Below, one piece after another: positions 47,477-58,539 of a DNA stretch of 64,000 nucleotides. Source of the DNA: Halichoerus grypus (Eukaryota > Chordata > Mammalia > Carnivora > Phocidae); the NCBI RefSeq assembly GCF_964656455.1, contig NC_135717.1, positions 146,086,308 to 146,150,307 of the forward strand, written 5' to 3'. The position numbers were made by a program, and so were the translations under genes. A model generated the notes under the pieces. It was not told where the DNA came from and searched no databases. It was given only the letters and a program-made list of their open reading frames with translations. How positions within the stretch are numbered: position 1 is the first letter of the stretch; the number at the start of each line of letters is the position of its first letter.

Positions 47477-48830
47477 ATTCATGAGCCAGTCAGGAGACTG
47501 AAGGAATAGGCCTTGGGAACGAGTCAGCGGTGGATGAAATCCTGGGTTGACCATCGACCTCTCTGTGTGGAGGGGTGGCCCATACAAGCCTCTTTTTTTT
47601 TTTTTTTTTTTAAGATTTATTTATTTACTTTAGAGAGGGGGGCAGGGGCAGAGGGAAAGGGAGAGAGAATCTTAAGCAGACTTTGTGCTGAGTGAACATG
47701 GAGCCCGACGCAGGGCTGATCCCAAGACCCTGAGATCAGGACCTGAGCAGAAACCAAGAGTTGGTGGCTCAACCAACTGTGCCCCCCAAGTGTTCCCCAT
47801 ACAAGCCTCTTAAATAAATTCCCTAGCCTTGGGAAAAGGACATCCACAGGGCAAATCCCGGGTTGGCCAGCTACCTATATGTGGGTAAGGGTGGCTCGTA
47901 TGTCAGATGCTTGTGGATTGCCACATGAGTATAGGGACACCCTGTAAATGCTGGCTGCTTCAAGGGACTTGTTTGAAAAACTGCACACTGTGGCAAAGAA
48001 AGGAAATGCATGGTGGCTCCCGTGGGCTGGCCTCTACTCTGGCCACCAATGCCCAACTAGAAGCTGAAGCTCTAGTTAGAAAGTTAGAAAATCTGAGGTT
48101 GGAGAAGCACATGAGAGTGTCCACTACTCTGCTAGTTTCAGGGCTGGCAGACAAGGTGGGAAAACAGGATAATTAGTTAGAATCCTTAGTATGCTGTTTG
48201 CTAGGAGGGCGCAGGCTACCTCCAGTTAAGGCTTGTCACAAAGCCTGATTAGGATGCTAGTGGGTGGAATCCCTGGGCAAGTGAAGAGGATAAAGAAGAA
48301 GATGTTACAGTAATTGATGAAAAAATAGACAAAACGTCCCATGCCTCCTGACCCCTCATACAAACAAAAACTTGAAATAGGAACTACCCCTAACTTCCAG
48401 TAGAAAACTTGCATTCTTGCTCTGTCCCTTAAAGCAGTAGATCTTCTCCTGTCTTTGAAATGGAAACACCCCAGGAGATAATCAAAACATTGGCAGCAGA
48501 GACGGTAGAAAAAAAAAGGAGGGTGCTTGTGGAGAGGCTTTTTAAAATACAGACTACTATAGACGTTTCCCTCGTCAACTGCATTACAATGAACTCTCAT
48601 CAGACCTTTAACCATGGCCATTTTGCAGTCTTTTGTCATCTGCAGAAGGTTACTGTTTTACTCTGATGCCTTGGCAAAAAAGTGTTCCTGCAAAAGTGCT
48701 TCCTCCTAAGGGGACTCGTGAAAAGAATTTGACAAGTACAGGTTTCTGAGAACTAAGATCAATTTGCCTTCCTGTGGGAGGGACAACAGGGAACTTTTCA
48801 GGTGCTCCCCCAAGCCACCTGCTAGCCCAG
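47477..48830 (+). pseudogene. Gag/protease region of the class I provirus, decayed
   Basis: Lies between the 5' LTR and the reverse transcriptase. Frames are short and I see no intact zinc knuckle (CCHC) or protease DTG motif. A SINE splits it at 47595-47795. Assignment is by position. Confidence 0.5.
47595..47795 (-). mobile_element. CAN SINE, antisense, in the provirus
   Basis: T-run then AAGATTTATTTATTTACTTT, GA-rich middle, diverged head. Exact 16-base duplications CCCATACAAGCCTCTT lie at 47579-47594 and 47796-47811. Confidence 0.92.
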
Positions 48831-50260
48831 CAGTATGTCTAGGCTGGTAGCTGGGGGTCCTGTCTTTGTCCCCCTTCTGCAAGTCAGTAACAGGGCCCAT
48901 TACATTGATGATATAATGTTAACGTGTGAAGATTTGCCTCCGCATTGGGACACGTACAAGCTTTCTGGAGCATCTGCGAAGGAAAGGACGGACAATGAAC
49001 CTAGAGAAAATTTAAGGCTTAGGCACTGCTGTAAGGTTTTGGGTGTCATCTGGTCGAGTAAGACTCATGTTGTCCCTAAAGCTATGATTGATGATAAGGT
49101 GTAGGACTATTCAACCCCTAAGGATGTGAAAGAGGTGCACATCTTTCTAGGGATTTAGGGGTTTTGAAGGACTTTTATCCACCTGGCATAGTGCTTCTAT
49201 CCCTAATGCTCCTTGGTAAAGAAAGGGCTCATGTGGGACAGAGGATCAGAGCAGGAAGCTGTCTTTGAGAAGCAAAAATACAAGTGAAGCAGACTAAAAC
49301 TCAGTCAAAGGTTTGTTCCAAACTAATGTCCTAGAACATGTTTGGGATCCTGTTATCAGGTGTTTGCGGCCTAGGACAAAACTCAGGAATGATTAGATTT
49401 CTCGCTTCCCCCTTTAAGTGGGAATCTAGCTTCCTTAGCTTATTCAGAAATGGGGCCTAGCAGAGACGCAGCAGAGATGGAGGCTTTCTAAATGGAGTCC
49501 CTTCAGCTTCCCTATCCAACCCCTAAGAATGTAAAAGAGGGATTTGGGAAGACTTTTATTCCTGACCTGGCATACCGCTCCTGCCCCCTTATGCTGCCTG
49601 CTAAAGAAAGAGCACTTGGGGGGACTGGGAATCAGAGCCCCAAGCTGAACTTGAGAAGCAAAAATACTAGTGAAATTCTGGGCATCTCCTAAGCAGGACT
49701 ACCACTTGAGGTGGATGTGTCTGTGACTCGGGAATGTATGGATCAGGCACTGTGGCAGGGACAACCAAAGGGAAGAATGCCTCTAGGATTTAGAGCCCAA
49801 CTCTGGAAGGTGGCAGAAACCTGATATACTCCCCCCCCACCCCCAGAGCAATGGCTCCTAGCTGTATACACAGCCCTCCTCCCGGTAAAGCCTCTCACAC
49901 AGCAGCCAGTGGGATAAACTCAGAGCAGTCGGGCTGGTGATTACTCATGAGCCTTGGCCACTAACCTTTGTACTGACAGTTAGGCTGCTATAAAGAGATT
50001 AACCCTATGGCTTGCACAATGGGAAGCCAAGGGGTGGATGATCATAAATAAGCCTTCCTTGGGACAGGATATGTGAAAATATATTTGGGTCCGTCTTCAA
50101 GAGCCTGAGACAGTCCTTACTGTTTTTCATGCCCCAGCTCCTAATCCACTGACAACCCCTGGCAATCAAGAATCTGAGGCCCTAGCTTGGGTACAAGCTT
50201 TAGCAACTAACCCTTCGGTAAATACAGCAGATTGAGTACATAAAAAAGAATGGCTAGCAC
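48831..50260 (+). pseudogene. Reverse transcriptase/RNase H remnant of the class I provirus
   Basis: The plus-strand frame at 48835-49104 holds YIDDIMLTCEDLP, the polymerase active-site region, and a later LGVIWSSKTHVVP. Further on, frames near 49750-49890 contain RT-connection phrases such as GRMPLGFRAQLW and LLAVYTALL. Stops and shifts are frequent. The thumb-region segment occurs twice (about 49105-49300 and 49500-49690). Confidence 0.75.
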
Positions 50261-50786
50261 AGTGCCTGGGGAAGCTGGCATATTGTCAGATTGCCCTTCA
50301 AGTACAATGACTTGGTCAACGCAGTAGCATGTCCTTTGTGTTCTGAACAATGACCAAGGCAACTGTCAGAGGAGTCTGGGGCCATCCACCAGAGTTCTCA
50401 ACCAGTAAGAGAGTGGCACATCGATTATATTGGTCCTTTCCATCTGAATGAGTGTTTTAAGTATGCCTTGGTTTGTTGGATGCTGCATCTGGCCTAATCC
50501 AAGCTTTCTATTGTCGCCGTACAACCCAAGCTGCAACCATTAAGGGATTAGAGAAATGGGTACCATGTACAGATACCCTTGTTGAAGAGACAGTGATTGG
50601 GGGTCACATTTCAAAGGTCATGATGTGCACTGGGCAAAAGAACATGACATGACAGTGAATGAAGGTCCAATCTACCCTATCACCCACAAGAGGCAGGGTT
50701 GGTAGAAAGGAAAAATGGAATGTTAAAGCAACAGATAAAATTGTTAGCAGATAAAACCACCTTGGCTGGGTAGACTAAAGTACTGT
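50261..50786 (+). pseudogene. Integrase remnant of the class I provirus
   Basis: Broken frames show VREWHIDYIGPFHL, the first catalytic Asp region, then ATIKGLEKW and VERKNGMLK, which contains the catalytic Glu. The zinc-binding end is degraded. Interrupted by stops and not functional. Confidence 0.75.
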
Positions 50787-50803
50787 CCCAGGCTTTAATA
50801 CAT

Positions 50804-50981
50804 TTGTTGTTGTTGTTGTTTTAACTGTGATTATCTTTTTTTTTAGTTTATTTTTTAAATTCCAGTATAATTAACATACAATGTTATATTAATTTCAAGT
50901 ATACAATCTAGTGATTCAACAATTCTATACATGACTCAGTGCTCATCACAAGTGTACTCCTAATCCCTTTCATCTATTTCA
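50804..50981 (-). mobile_element. Short 5'-truncated L1 inserted in the provirus
   Basis: L1 3' UTR read antisense (AATTCCAGTATAATTAACAT, AGTGATTCAACAATTCTATA, CTCATCACAAGTGTACTCCT). A perfect 17-base duplication CCCAGGCTTTAATACAT lies at 50787-50803 and 50982-50998. On the minus strand its tail is an (AAC)n-type run instead of pure A. Confidence 0.92.
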
Positions 50982-50998
50982 CCCAGGCTTTAATACAT

Positions 50999-51660
50999 GT
51001 AAATGACCAACCCGTAGTGTCTGTTGCCCCATATGCTAGATGGGGAACCCCTGCTGATGCACCCACCACCATAAATGTATGGAAGTTGTGGGAAACAGCC
51101 ATTGCCCCAACTCTTACCATGGATCAACATGCTAAGCTGCTGAGAACACCAAGCCCCATCATGCCTGGGAAAAGATAGCTCCTGGAATTTACAATAGGAT
51201 GTCCCACTGAGCTGGGTGAGTTACTTCATACCCCTGGGTCAGGAGGAACTACTCAATCTCCACTGGGATCCCATGATCTTGTTGCAAGTTGGGCCTGCTA
51301 AAATACGCTATACCTGGAATGGAACACACACCATTGAAAGAGGGGAGAAGGTGCGGGTCCTGATTGGGGCTATCTTGCCCCAGGGCATCCCCTTGCACTT
51401 GAAAGTGCTGCCTCCTTCAGCCAACATGTATGGTATGTACAACCAGGTCATGTTCCTAAAGCTGTATCCTCTTTTTCCTCAAGGCCACAAGGGCACATCC
51501 TGTTTTTCCACTGGTATGCTCATTTGGCCACTATCTTTGTTCCCTCCATTGGCTCTAAGGATGTAATAACACATACAAAAGCCCTTCCTGATTTACTCAG
51601 CAAGCCTTCAGTGAGAGCCAACAAAGCCTGTCCTCACTAAACACTGAAATGTCTCTGAGA
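50999..51660 (+). pseudogene. Pol end to env region of the class I provirus, decayed
   Basis: Contains a fairly long open frame at 51216-51566 with no domain I can name. Position suggests the end of integrase or the start of env. It contains no recognisable surface-protein motif. Confidence 0.4.
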
Positions 51661-52053
51661 ATAGCCGTCCTCTGAAATAGGATGGCCTTAGACATTATTA
51701 TTGCCTCACGAGGAGGCACCTATGCTGTTTTCCAAACAGAATATGTGTTCATACTTGATGAGTCTACTAATGCATCATCCTTATTAAATCACGTAGGGAC
51801 ACAAGTGAACACTCTGAATGATCTGATGCCCAGCTTAAGGGACTTGATAATCGGTGGTTCAGATCATGGGCTCTTGAAGAAAAAGTTGTCACTGATTTTG
51901 GAATCATTGTCTTAACCTGTGTTCTTTCTTACATGTGTCTATATTGTTGCTGTGACCTCTGTCTCGAATGGAGCTAGATAGCCACAAAAGGAGCCACCTC
52001 CATGCTAGTGAAACCCCTTGCTGACTGGGAGGGCCCTGCAGGAGAGAGGGGAA
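51661..52053 (+). pseudogene. Env transmembrane remnant and polypurine tract
   Basis: The frame at 51682-51915 begins with the LDIIIASRGGTY block, the place of the immunosuppressive-domain-like region and CX6CC motif of gammaretroviral-type env. The expected cysteines are absent. Hydrophobic anchor sequence and a Cys-rich tail follow in a different frame at about 51890-51960. A purine run (GGAGAGAGGGGAA, 52041-52053) precedes the 3' LTR. Not functional. Confidence 0.65.
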
Positions 52054-52518
52054 TGTGAGATTGTAAGAGCCGGTCACAAGTGGTAGAATGTTGGGGGAGG
52101 TCATCAAAATACATGTCTACCTGTTGACTTAGGAGCTGGGCCTGGGCAATCAGAGGCTTGTCACTCCTTCCCTTATCCTTGCAATGTGGATTCCGCTTGC
52201 CTTTCTCCCTCCCAGAAGCTCCTCCGAGGATATAGGCTAGAGAGTGTGATGTGATATTGAGATCACCTACCTGCACAGTATGTGTGGCTGATTCCAGATA
52301 AGACCTCTACATAAACTTGTAAGATTTGGTGGGCACATTCAAGGATCCACTTGTCTTGCTGCTGCCCAAGACAAGCCTCATATGTAAGTTCCCTTTCTTT
52401 ATGAAAACTGCCACCTACCAGCCTGGAATGGGCTGCCTTGTTCTCTCTCTGCCCTCTGAGTTCAGGGGCCAGTTATAGATTACACCTGGGAAGCTCCCAA
52501 GAGGGTTGCAAACCCACA
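52054..52518 (+). repeat. 3' LTR of the class I provirus
   Basis: Begins TGTGAGATTG just after the purine tract and ends AAACCCACA. Shared blocks with the 5' LTR establish the pair. Confidence 0.8.
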
Positions 52519-52800
52519 AAGTCCAAGCCAAATACACAAGGGAAATATGTGTCATCCAATAGCAGCCTCTTACATGCTACTAGGTCCTGAGAGAGACAAA
52601 GCATGTAACCATGGGTTAGCAATCGACTATATGGCCATTACTGCTCATTATAGGTTGGACATTTTAAGATCCACCAAGTCAAAAGACATAAGCATCAGTG
52701 AACTGTCATAAACATTGTAAAGTAGATGTGGCATATCTGGGATCAAACTCTAAAAAGTTTAGAGGGAACAAAACTTCACAAGGAATTCACAGCACTCACC
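52519..52800 (+). mobile_element. ERV-L internal remnant, right part
   Basis: ATGCTACTAGGTCCTGAGAG, then CATGTAACCATGGGTTAGCA and TTTTAAGATCCACCAAGTCA read as ERV-L pol again. This shows the class I provirus landed in ERV-L. No 3' ERV-L LTR was found. Confidence 0.55.
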
Positions 52801-52905
52801 ATAGTACCATAGCGCTGTGAATTGTGTAAGACTGATGAATCACAGACCTGTACCACTGAAACAAATAATACATTATATGTTAATAAAAAAATTTAAAAAA
52901 AGAGC
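52801..52905 (+). mobile_element. L1 3' tail fragment
   Basis: GTGTAAGACTGATGAATCAC and GAAACAAATAATACATTATA followed by an A-rich end match the carnivore L1 3' end. Confidence 0.75.
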
Positions 52906-53312
52906 TATGATAAAAACCTCAATAGAAAATTAAAACAGAATACAAAAATATTTGAGTCATATGAGAAAAGATAGGAAAGGGAAGATGAAAAACAGATAAC
53001 AAATAAAATGGCGATTTAAGTACAAAAACAAACAAACAAAAACTTCACAATGAAGTAACCCAGACTCTCATATCACCTACCACTAATGACTATTACATGG
53101 TGTTGTGTCCGTGACAGGCACATATTGGTCCAAGAATCAAGGGTTGGTGTTCCAGCTCATGATTATGTCCAGTTACCCATTTCTAATTTGGGGAATTTGT
53201 GCTTTCCATTCTTGCTTAGGTATCTTTGGGCCAAGAAGTTCTATTCCCAGAGGACATAATGCTTCCAACATGCAACATAGTTAAGATTGCAACTAAATTT
53301 AAAGTTCTTGAC
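52906..53312. other. Gap between L1 fragments, unassigned
   Basis: A-rich at 52906-53045. No exon or clear repeat. Confidence 0.4.
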
Positions 53313-53755
53313 AAGCCATAAGAGACTTTTTTTTTTTTAAAGATTTTATTTATTTGAGAGAGAGAGAGAGCACAAACAGAGGGGAGAAGCAGAGGGAGAG
53401 GGAGAGAGGGAGAAGCAGGCTCCCCGCTGAGCAGGGAGTCTCATATAGGACTCGATCCCAGGGTCCTGGGATCATAACCTCAGCGGAAGGCAGACACTTA
53501 ACCAACTGAGTCACCCAGGTGCTCCACCTCAAGAGACTCTTAATCATAGGAAACAAACTGAGGGTTACTGGAGGGGAGTAGGGTGGGGGGATGGGGTAAC
53601 TGGGTGATGGACATCAAGGAGGGCACATGATGAATGAGTACTGGGTATTATATAAGACTGATGGGTCACTGAACTCTACTTCTGAAACTAATAATACATT
53701 ATACATTAATTAATTGAATTAAATAAAAAAATAAAATAAGAGATAAAAGCTGGAA
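53313..53755 (+). mobile_element. L1 3' UTR fragment split by a SINE
   Basis: AAGCCATAAGAGACT is followed, after the SINE, by AATCATAGGAAACAAACTGA, GGGTGATGGACATCAAGGAG and AATAATACATTATACATTAA, the standard carnivore L1 3' UTR order. Confidence 0.85.
53331..53530 (-). mobile_element. CAN SINE, antisense, in an L1 3' UTR
   Basis: T-run and AAAGATTTTATTTATTTGAG at the start, CACCCAGGTGCTCC at the head end. Duplications AAGAGACTTTT (53320-53330) and AAGAGACTCTT (53531-53541). Confidence 0.92.
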
Positions 53756-55025
53756 AAAAATAAATTTAAAGTTCTGTGTAACCCTGGTAACTTTGGGTTC
53801 TTTGTGCCAATACACCAGCAGGCAAAGTTATGATCCTGCCAGAGATAACTGACTCCATTTTATTAAACAGTAGGGATGCATCTACTTAATGAATGTGTTC
53901 CATCGATATCCTAAGGCATCTCTTGTTGCTCACTTGTCCAGCATATTTTCAGCAACCTGGAACTGACAAGAGTATAGTGATCACCTAGTCTAGTAGATGT
54001 GGTGAACAAAAGGGGAAGGGGTATTTATAATAGAAGGTGGAAGAAGTAGATGAAAATCAGTAACCTGTCTGGGGCGCTGCAGATGACAATGAAATGGAAA
54101 ATTAATCCATACATTTAACATTTGGATACCAAATCTCATTTATTGGTAGTTGAAAATAAATTAAGAATATGGAGTTATGTTTGCATAAAGCAGAAATAGA
54201 TATATTTCAAATATCTCTTTGTCATTTCTCATTTGAGTCTATATAGATATATTATGTGGTCCCTATCCAGATTAGTTGCTTCCGCTTTGACTTAATTGTC
54301 ACAGTTTTAAACTGTGTCTCTTCAGGTAATTAATCATAATGGTCATTTGTTCGTTTAGTGACTAAGGTAAACTCTGCAGTTGCATCTGTTGATATTATAA
54401 AATAAACTTCTGGATTTTATTTATTCACTATCCTATTTCACTACTAAACTCTAGTAATTATAGTTCAATAATTTGAAGTTAAATGTAATGAGAATATGTT
54501 TTGTGGAAATTATAATTTAATAGAAAAAATACTGAGAACCTTATTACTAAAATAAGGGCCTCGTTATCTTAAACAGTGATAACTAGAACAAATTTATTAT
54601 TTTTTTTTCCTGAGACGAGACATGGACATTTGAACATTTCCTTTTCTTGATATGAACATAATTTAATGTGGATGTATAGTTTATATGTCATTCCTTCATG
54701 TAAGGAATTTGTCTTTCATTTAAAATTTCAAAGGGAGTTTCTAGAGAGAATATAATTAAAATAGTGGCAATCATTCCAATCAAAAAGTATGTTGGTTTCA
54801 ATTATCTACATTTGAGTCCCTACATCTAAAGAGACTCAATTCTCTAATTTTATGTGAAACACAATGGTAAATTCTCTAGGAGGAATAGGGAATAATGAGG
54901 TAGAATGCTATGATGCTGTTTATTTTCAAGAGTGCCCCATCTTCCCTATCCATAACCCAGAACTGCATCCTCTGGACTCCCTTCAATGATTGGCTTCCTG
55001 TTGGATTTAGCTGATGAAAACTAAA
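53756..55025. other. Intergenic, nothing recognised
   Basis: AT-rich with no exon or named repeat visible. Confidence 0.45.
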
Positions 55026-55029
55026 AATA

Positions 55030-55255
55030 ACAATAATATTTTAAAATAAAGATTTGGTTCCTACAATAATTCTGCTGTGGTCAGAGAGTAAATTTTGGAT
55101 TACTTCAGTCCTTTGAATTTGTTGAGATTTGATCTGTTTTCAAATCTCGACTGTCAATTAAGATAAATGGTCCATATTCCATAGGCATTTGAAAAGAATG
55201 TTTGTTCTGCATTTGTTAATGGGCAGTCTTATTAATTTAATCATGGGCCAAAAGA
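55030..55255 (-). mobile_element. Antisense L1 ORF2 fragment
   Basis: CTGCTGTGGTCAGAGAGTAA, then AATTTGTTGAGATTTGATCT and TTTGAAAAGAATGTTTGTTC follow L1 ORF2 antisense order. Strongly diverged. Confidence 0.7.
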
Positions 55256-56814
55256 GACAAGAAGGGATTTTCTAGCCATCGATGTAAAGTGTTGTAACCT
55301 TACCAAGTGATATTGAGAGTAATGTTTGGAGCTTTTGTCTGTGTTTCTAGAAACACATTAACAAGTTAGAAAATATGCAGGAAGGAGGATGGTATGTGAA
55401 GCTCTACAAAACTGTGTACTTTCTCTTCTATACATATGTCATGACACTTAAGTGTTTGTTTCCCTTATGTGTTTTTTTATTGTCTTTTATATGTGTGAAT
55501 AATATAATTGTATAGCTCTTTTAAGGTTTTCACAAATACTATTGGCTGAATAACAGAATGACAGTATTATATATCTAGATACATTTTTACCTTCTAAAAA
55601 ACATATACTTCAGAAATTAGATTATAAATTCCAAAATATTTGCATTACCATTTTTAAAATTTATATCTACCCAATCATTTCAACGAAAAAATGCATACTT
55701 TACTATATTTTTATATTTTTCTTTGATATATAGCTGATTGCTGAAGACACACTTTTTAAACATGAGTTATTTTTGTCAGTTTCAAATTATAAAAAGCTGA
55801 GATTATTTTAAAATTGAAGTCTGTAACACATACACCTTTAAGATAGATGACAACTCTTCATGTGTAGAGTGTTATTCTAAAATACTTTTCAATGAATATT
55901 AAAACTTAAAATATTATGCAAGAAAATAAGAAAACAGTAGAAACTGCAGTATTCTTTATTAGCATGGTGAGGGTCTCCCAGCCAGATAAATCTCTTTTGC
56001 TCCACAGATCAGAAGTCAGATGCCTGGGTTTGAAATTCAGGTATTTTAAACAGAGAAAATATTAGTTTATGTCAAATTCACAACATTTAATCTGATTTTG
56101 TTTTTCTCAGAAAGGAAAATCCTTAATGATTAGGTATTTCAATTTATTGAGTTAAGAGAATCAACTTAAAAAAAAAAAAAACCATAGAAATACCTTTGGG
56201 TACTTTAGTCTTTAATTTATCTGTCAAAAATAAATTTCATTATAATGAAGGAATCAAATTTATGAAGAAATATGTTTTATATGGAAATAAGGGTGTTACA
56301 TTGCAAATATTGAGCTTTCTATTGATACATTCAGAATACAAATTTTCTTGTGGCAGCATTTTGAGGCAATTATCTAGGATTTACTAGATGCAATAACAGT
56401 TGTCTCAAAGTATACAGGAAGACATCCATAAAATCATGAAGTCTGTATTATGACAAGGATTCATGTCTTTAGATGGTCAGTAGGATATGAAAATTTTTGA
56501 TAGCACAGTAAAACTTCCATGTGCAATTTCAGCTACATGTGTAGAACACCATGAAACAAAAATAATTAAGAGGCAGGAGATTAAACAAAAGACAATGTTT
56601 TTAAAGGTGTAAAGATCTGAAAGTCCAGGTACCATGGGAAATATTCTCCAAATAAAAATGAAAGTTGCTAGTCAATAGTAACTTTCATAGCAACATATGC
56701 CCAATATTAATATTTAGTCTCTTGAAACAAAGTCCCCACTGTGTTTCTCTAACAACAAAGTAGCTGTTTCCAAGTGGTAGTCACATATTTGTTATGAAAA
56801 TAAAACACCAAGAT
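55256..56814. other. Intergenic, nothing recognised
   Basis: AT-rich; short open frames only. Confidence 0.45.
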
Positions 56815-57002
56815 TTTTTTTTTTTTTTTAATAGAGAGTGTATGTGTGATGGGGGAGGGGCAGAGGGAGAGGGAGAGAGAATCTTAAGCAGGCTCCATGT
56901 CCAGCAGGGAGCCTGACGCAGTGCTCCGTCTCACCACCCTGAGATCATGACCTGAGTCGAAATCAAGAGTCAGACACTTAGACTGAGCCACCCAGGGGCC
57001 CC
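56815..57002 (-). mobile_element. CAN SINE, antisense, diverged
   Basis: GA-rich middle and head GAGCCACCCAGGGGCCCC. Duplications AAAACACCAAGAT (56802-56814) and AAAACACCGAGAT (57003-57015). Confidence 0.92.
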
Positions 57003-57015
57003 AAAACACCGAGAT

Positions 57016-57922
57016 ATTTGAGTGATTTCTTATTAGGGATGCCCAATAAACATCTCGCTGCTTTGCTTTGTAGTATTTTGAGTATTACTATTTTAAAATC
57101 TGATCTTGAATTGTAAAAAAAAATCGATGGATATGAAATTATTGAGAGTAAGAAGGAGAAAAGCAGACTAGAACTCTATCACACTACATTATGAGCCTCG
57201 TCTCTGTCAATAAACTCATGCACCAAAACATATGTTTAAATCTGTGAACAGAAATTCTATTCATCACACTTATTTTCAACTATATCTTCTCAATCAATAA
57301 TCGGGATGGATGTGACACAATCAGAACATTGTGAAGCCACAATCATCATGATGTATTAAGTCTCCTGAAATATATTCTGGGAAATAATATGGTTGATACA
57401 ACTTCAGATCCTGAAAATTGATTTAGTTAGGCTTGTTTTTTATCTGACTTATTTACATCACATCGCATCATTTAGAACATTTTAGGATTAATGCTCAACA
57501 CCATGATTGGCTGAAGATTTATACCCCTGCTTCCTGAAACTCCATCTTATTGCCTAAGATGAATGCAGTGAATAAAGAACAGAAATCATTCACATTTATG
57601 GGAAGCCATCAAAATGCAAAGATAAGACTTCTGGCTTGGGAATCAGAAATCTCTCTCAGGTTTGGCCCTAAAAAACCTTTTTTTTCAGTCTAGACAAATG
57701 CAAACTTCCTCATCCTCACTTTTTTTTTACTTTTTTGATGGGATAAGTAGCACAGCCATTGAATTAATGCCTATTTACCTCCAACAAAATGTATATCATC
57801 TCAGAATAACTGTAGTCAGGTAATCATATTAATATGAACACAAAATTTATTAAATCAGTTCCCAAAACTGAATATGGTCATAATGAAAATTGTTAGAATT
57901 TTCTATAAGAATTAGGTATGTA
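57016..57922. other. Intergenic, nothing recognised
   Basis: AT-rich; no exon or repeat family assigned. Confidence 0.45.
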
Positions 57923-58122
57923 GGGGCGCCTGGGTGGCTCAGTCATTAGGCGTCTGCCTTCGGCTCAGGTCATGATCCCTGGGTCCTGGGATCGAGCCCC
58001 ACATCGTGCGTGCTCCCTGCTCCGCGGGAAGCCTGCTTCTCCCTCTCCCACTCCCCCAGCTTGTGTTCCCTCTCTCACTGTGTCTCTCTCTGTCAAATAA
58101 ATAAATAAAAATCTTTAAAAAA
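57923..58122 (+). mobile_element. CAN SINE, near consensus
   Basis: GGGGCGCCTGGGTGGCTCAG head, CT-rich middle, AATAAATAAATAAAAATC tail. Duplications AAGAATTAGGTATGTA at 57907-57922 and AAGAATTAGGTATATGTA at 58123-58140. Confidence 0.94.
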
Positions 58123-58246
58123 AAGAATTAGGTATATGTAGTCTTCTTCAACTTCCCCATTCTAATGCAGGTAGCCAATTTACATTCTTAACAAAAGCTA
58201 AACTAGTAAAGTGGAGATCATTTAAATGTTATTAAAACTACACAAA

Positions 58247-58436
58247 GGGGCGCCTGGCGTCTCAGGTCATGATCTCAGGGTCCTGGGATGGAGTCCTGAG
58301 TCAGACTCTCCACTCAGTGAGGAATCTGCTTGTCCCTCTGCCCCTCCCCCCAGCCCATGTTCCGTCTCATTCTCTCTCAAAGAAAAAAATCTTAAAAAAA
58401 AATAAGATATAACTATAAGATAGTTTAAAAAAATAG
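58247..58436 (+). mobile_element. CAN SINE with an internal head deletion
   Basis: The head GGGGCGCCTGGC jumps directly to GTCTCAGGTCATGATCTCAG, so the A-box to mid-tRNA part (about 35 bases) is gone. Duplications TAAAACTACACAAA at 58233-58246 and TAAAACTACACACA at 58437-58450 bound the element, whose tail is a long degraded A-rich stretch. Confidence 0.88.
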
Positions 58437-58539
58437 TAAAACTACACACAATATCCATGTTGTATGCATAATGAGGGCAGAGTTGTATTTTGAAATCATT
58501 TTTCCTTTACATTTCTCTTTATAAAATTAATTGAAAAGA

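Larger units (their letters stand above)
47042..52518 (+). mobile_element. Class I (gammaretrovirus-like) provirus, decayed, inside ERV-L
   Basis: Two LTRs in direct orientation (47042-47476 and 52054-52518) enclose about 4.6 kb. In order: a gag/protease region without clear motifs, reverse transcriptase with YIDDI at about 48904, RNase H-side sequence, integrase at 50300-50730, and a short env transmembrane remnant at 51680-51970. A SINE and a short L1 have inserted since. Every gene is interrupted by stops and shifts. The family was not identified from memory. Confidence 0.8.

Noticed and set aside
48226..48639. Minus-strand frame of 137 codons
   Set aside because: It runs antisense to the decayed provirus gag/pol region and shows no domain; a shadow frame.
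51216..51566. 116-codon frame as a host gene
   Set aside because: It lies between integrase and env remnants of one provirus and in the same orientation, so it is viral-derived, not a host gene.
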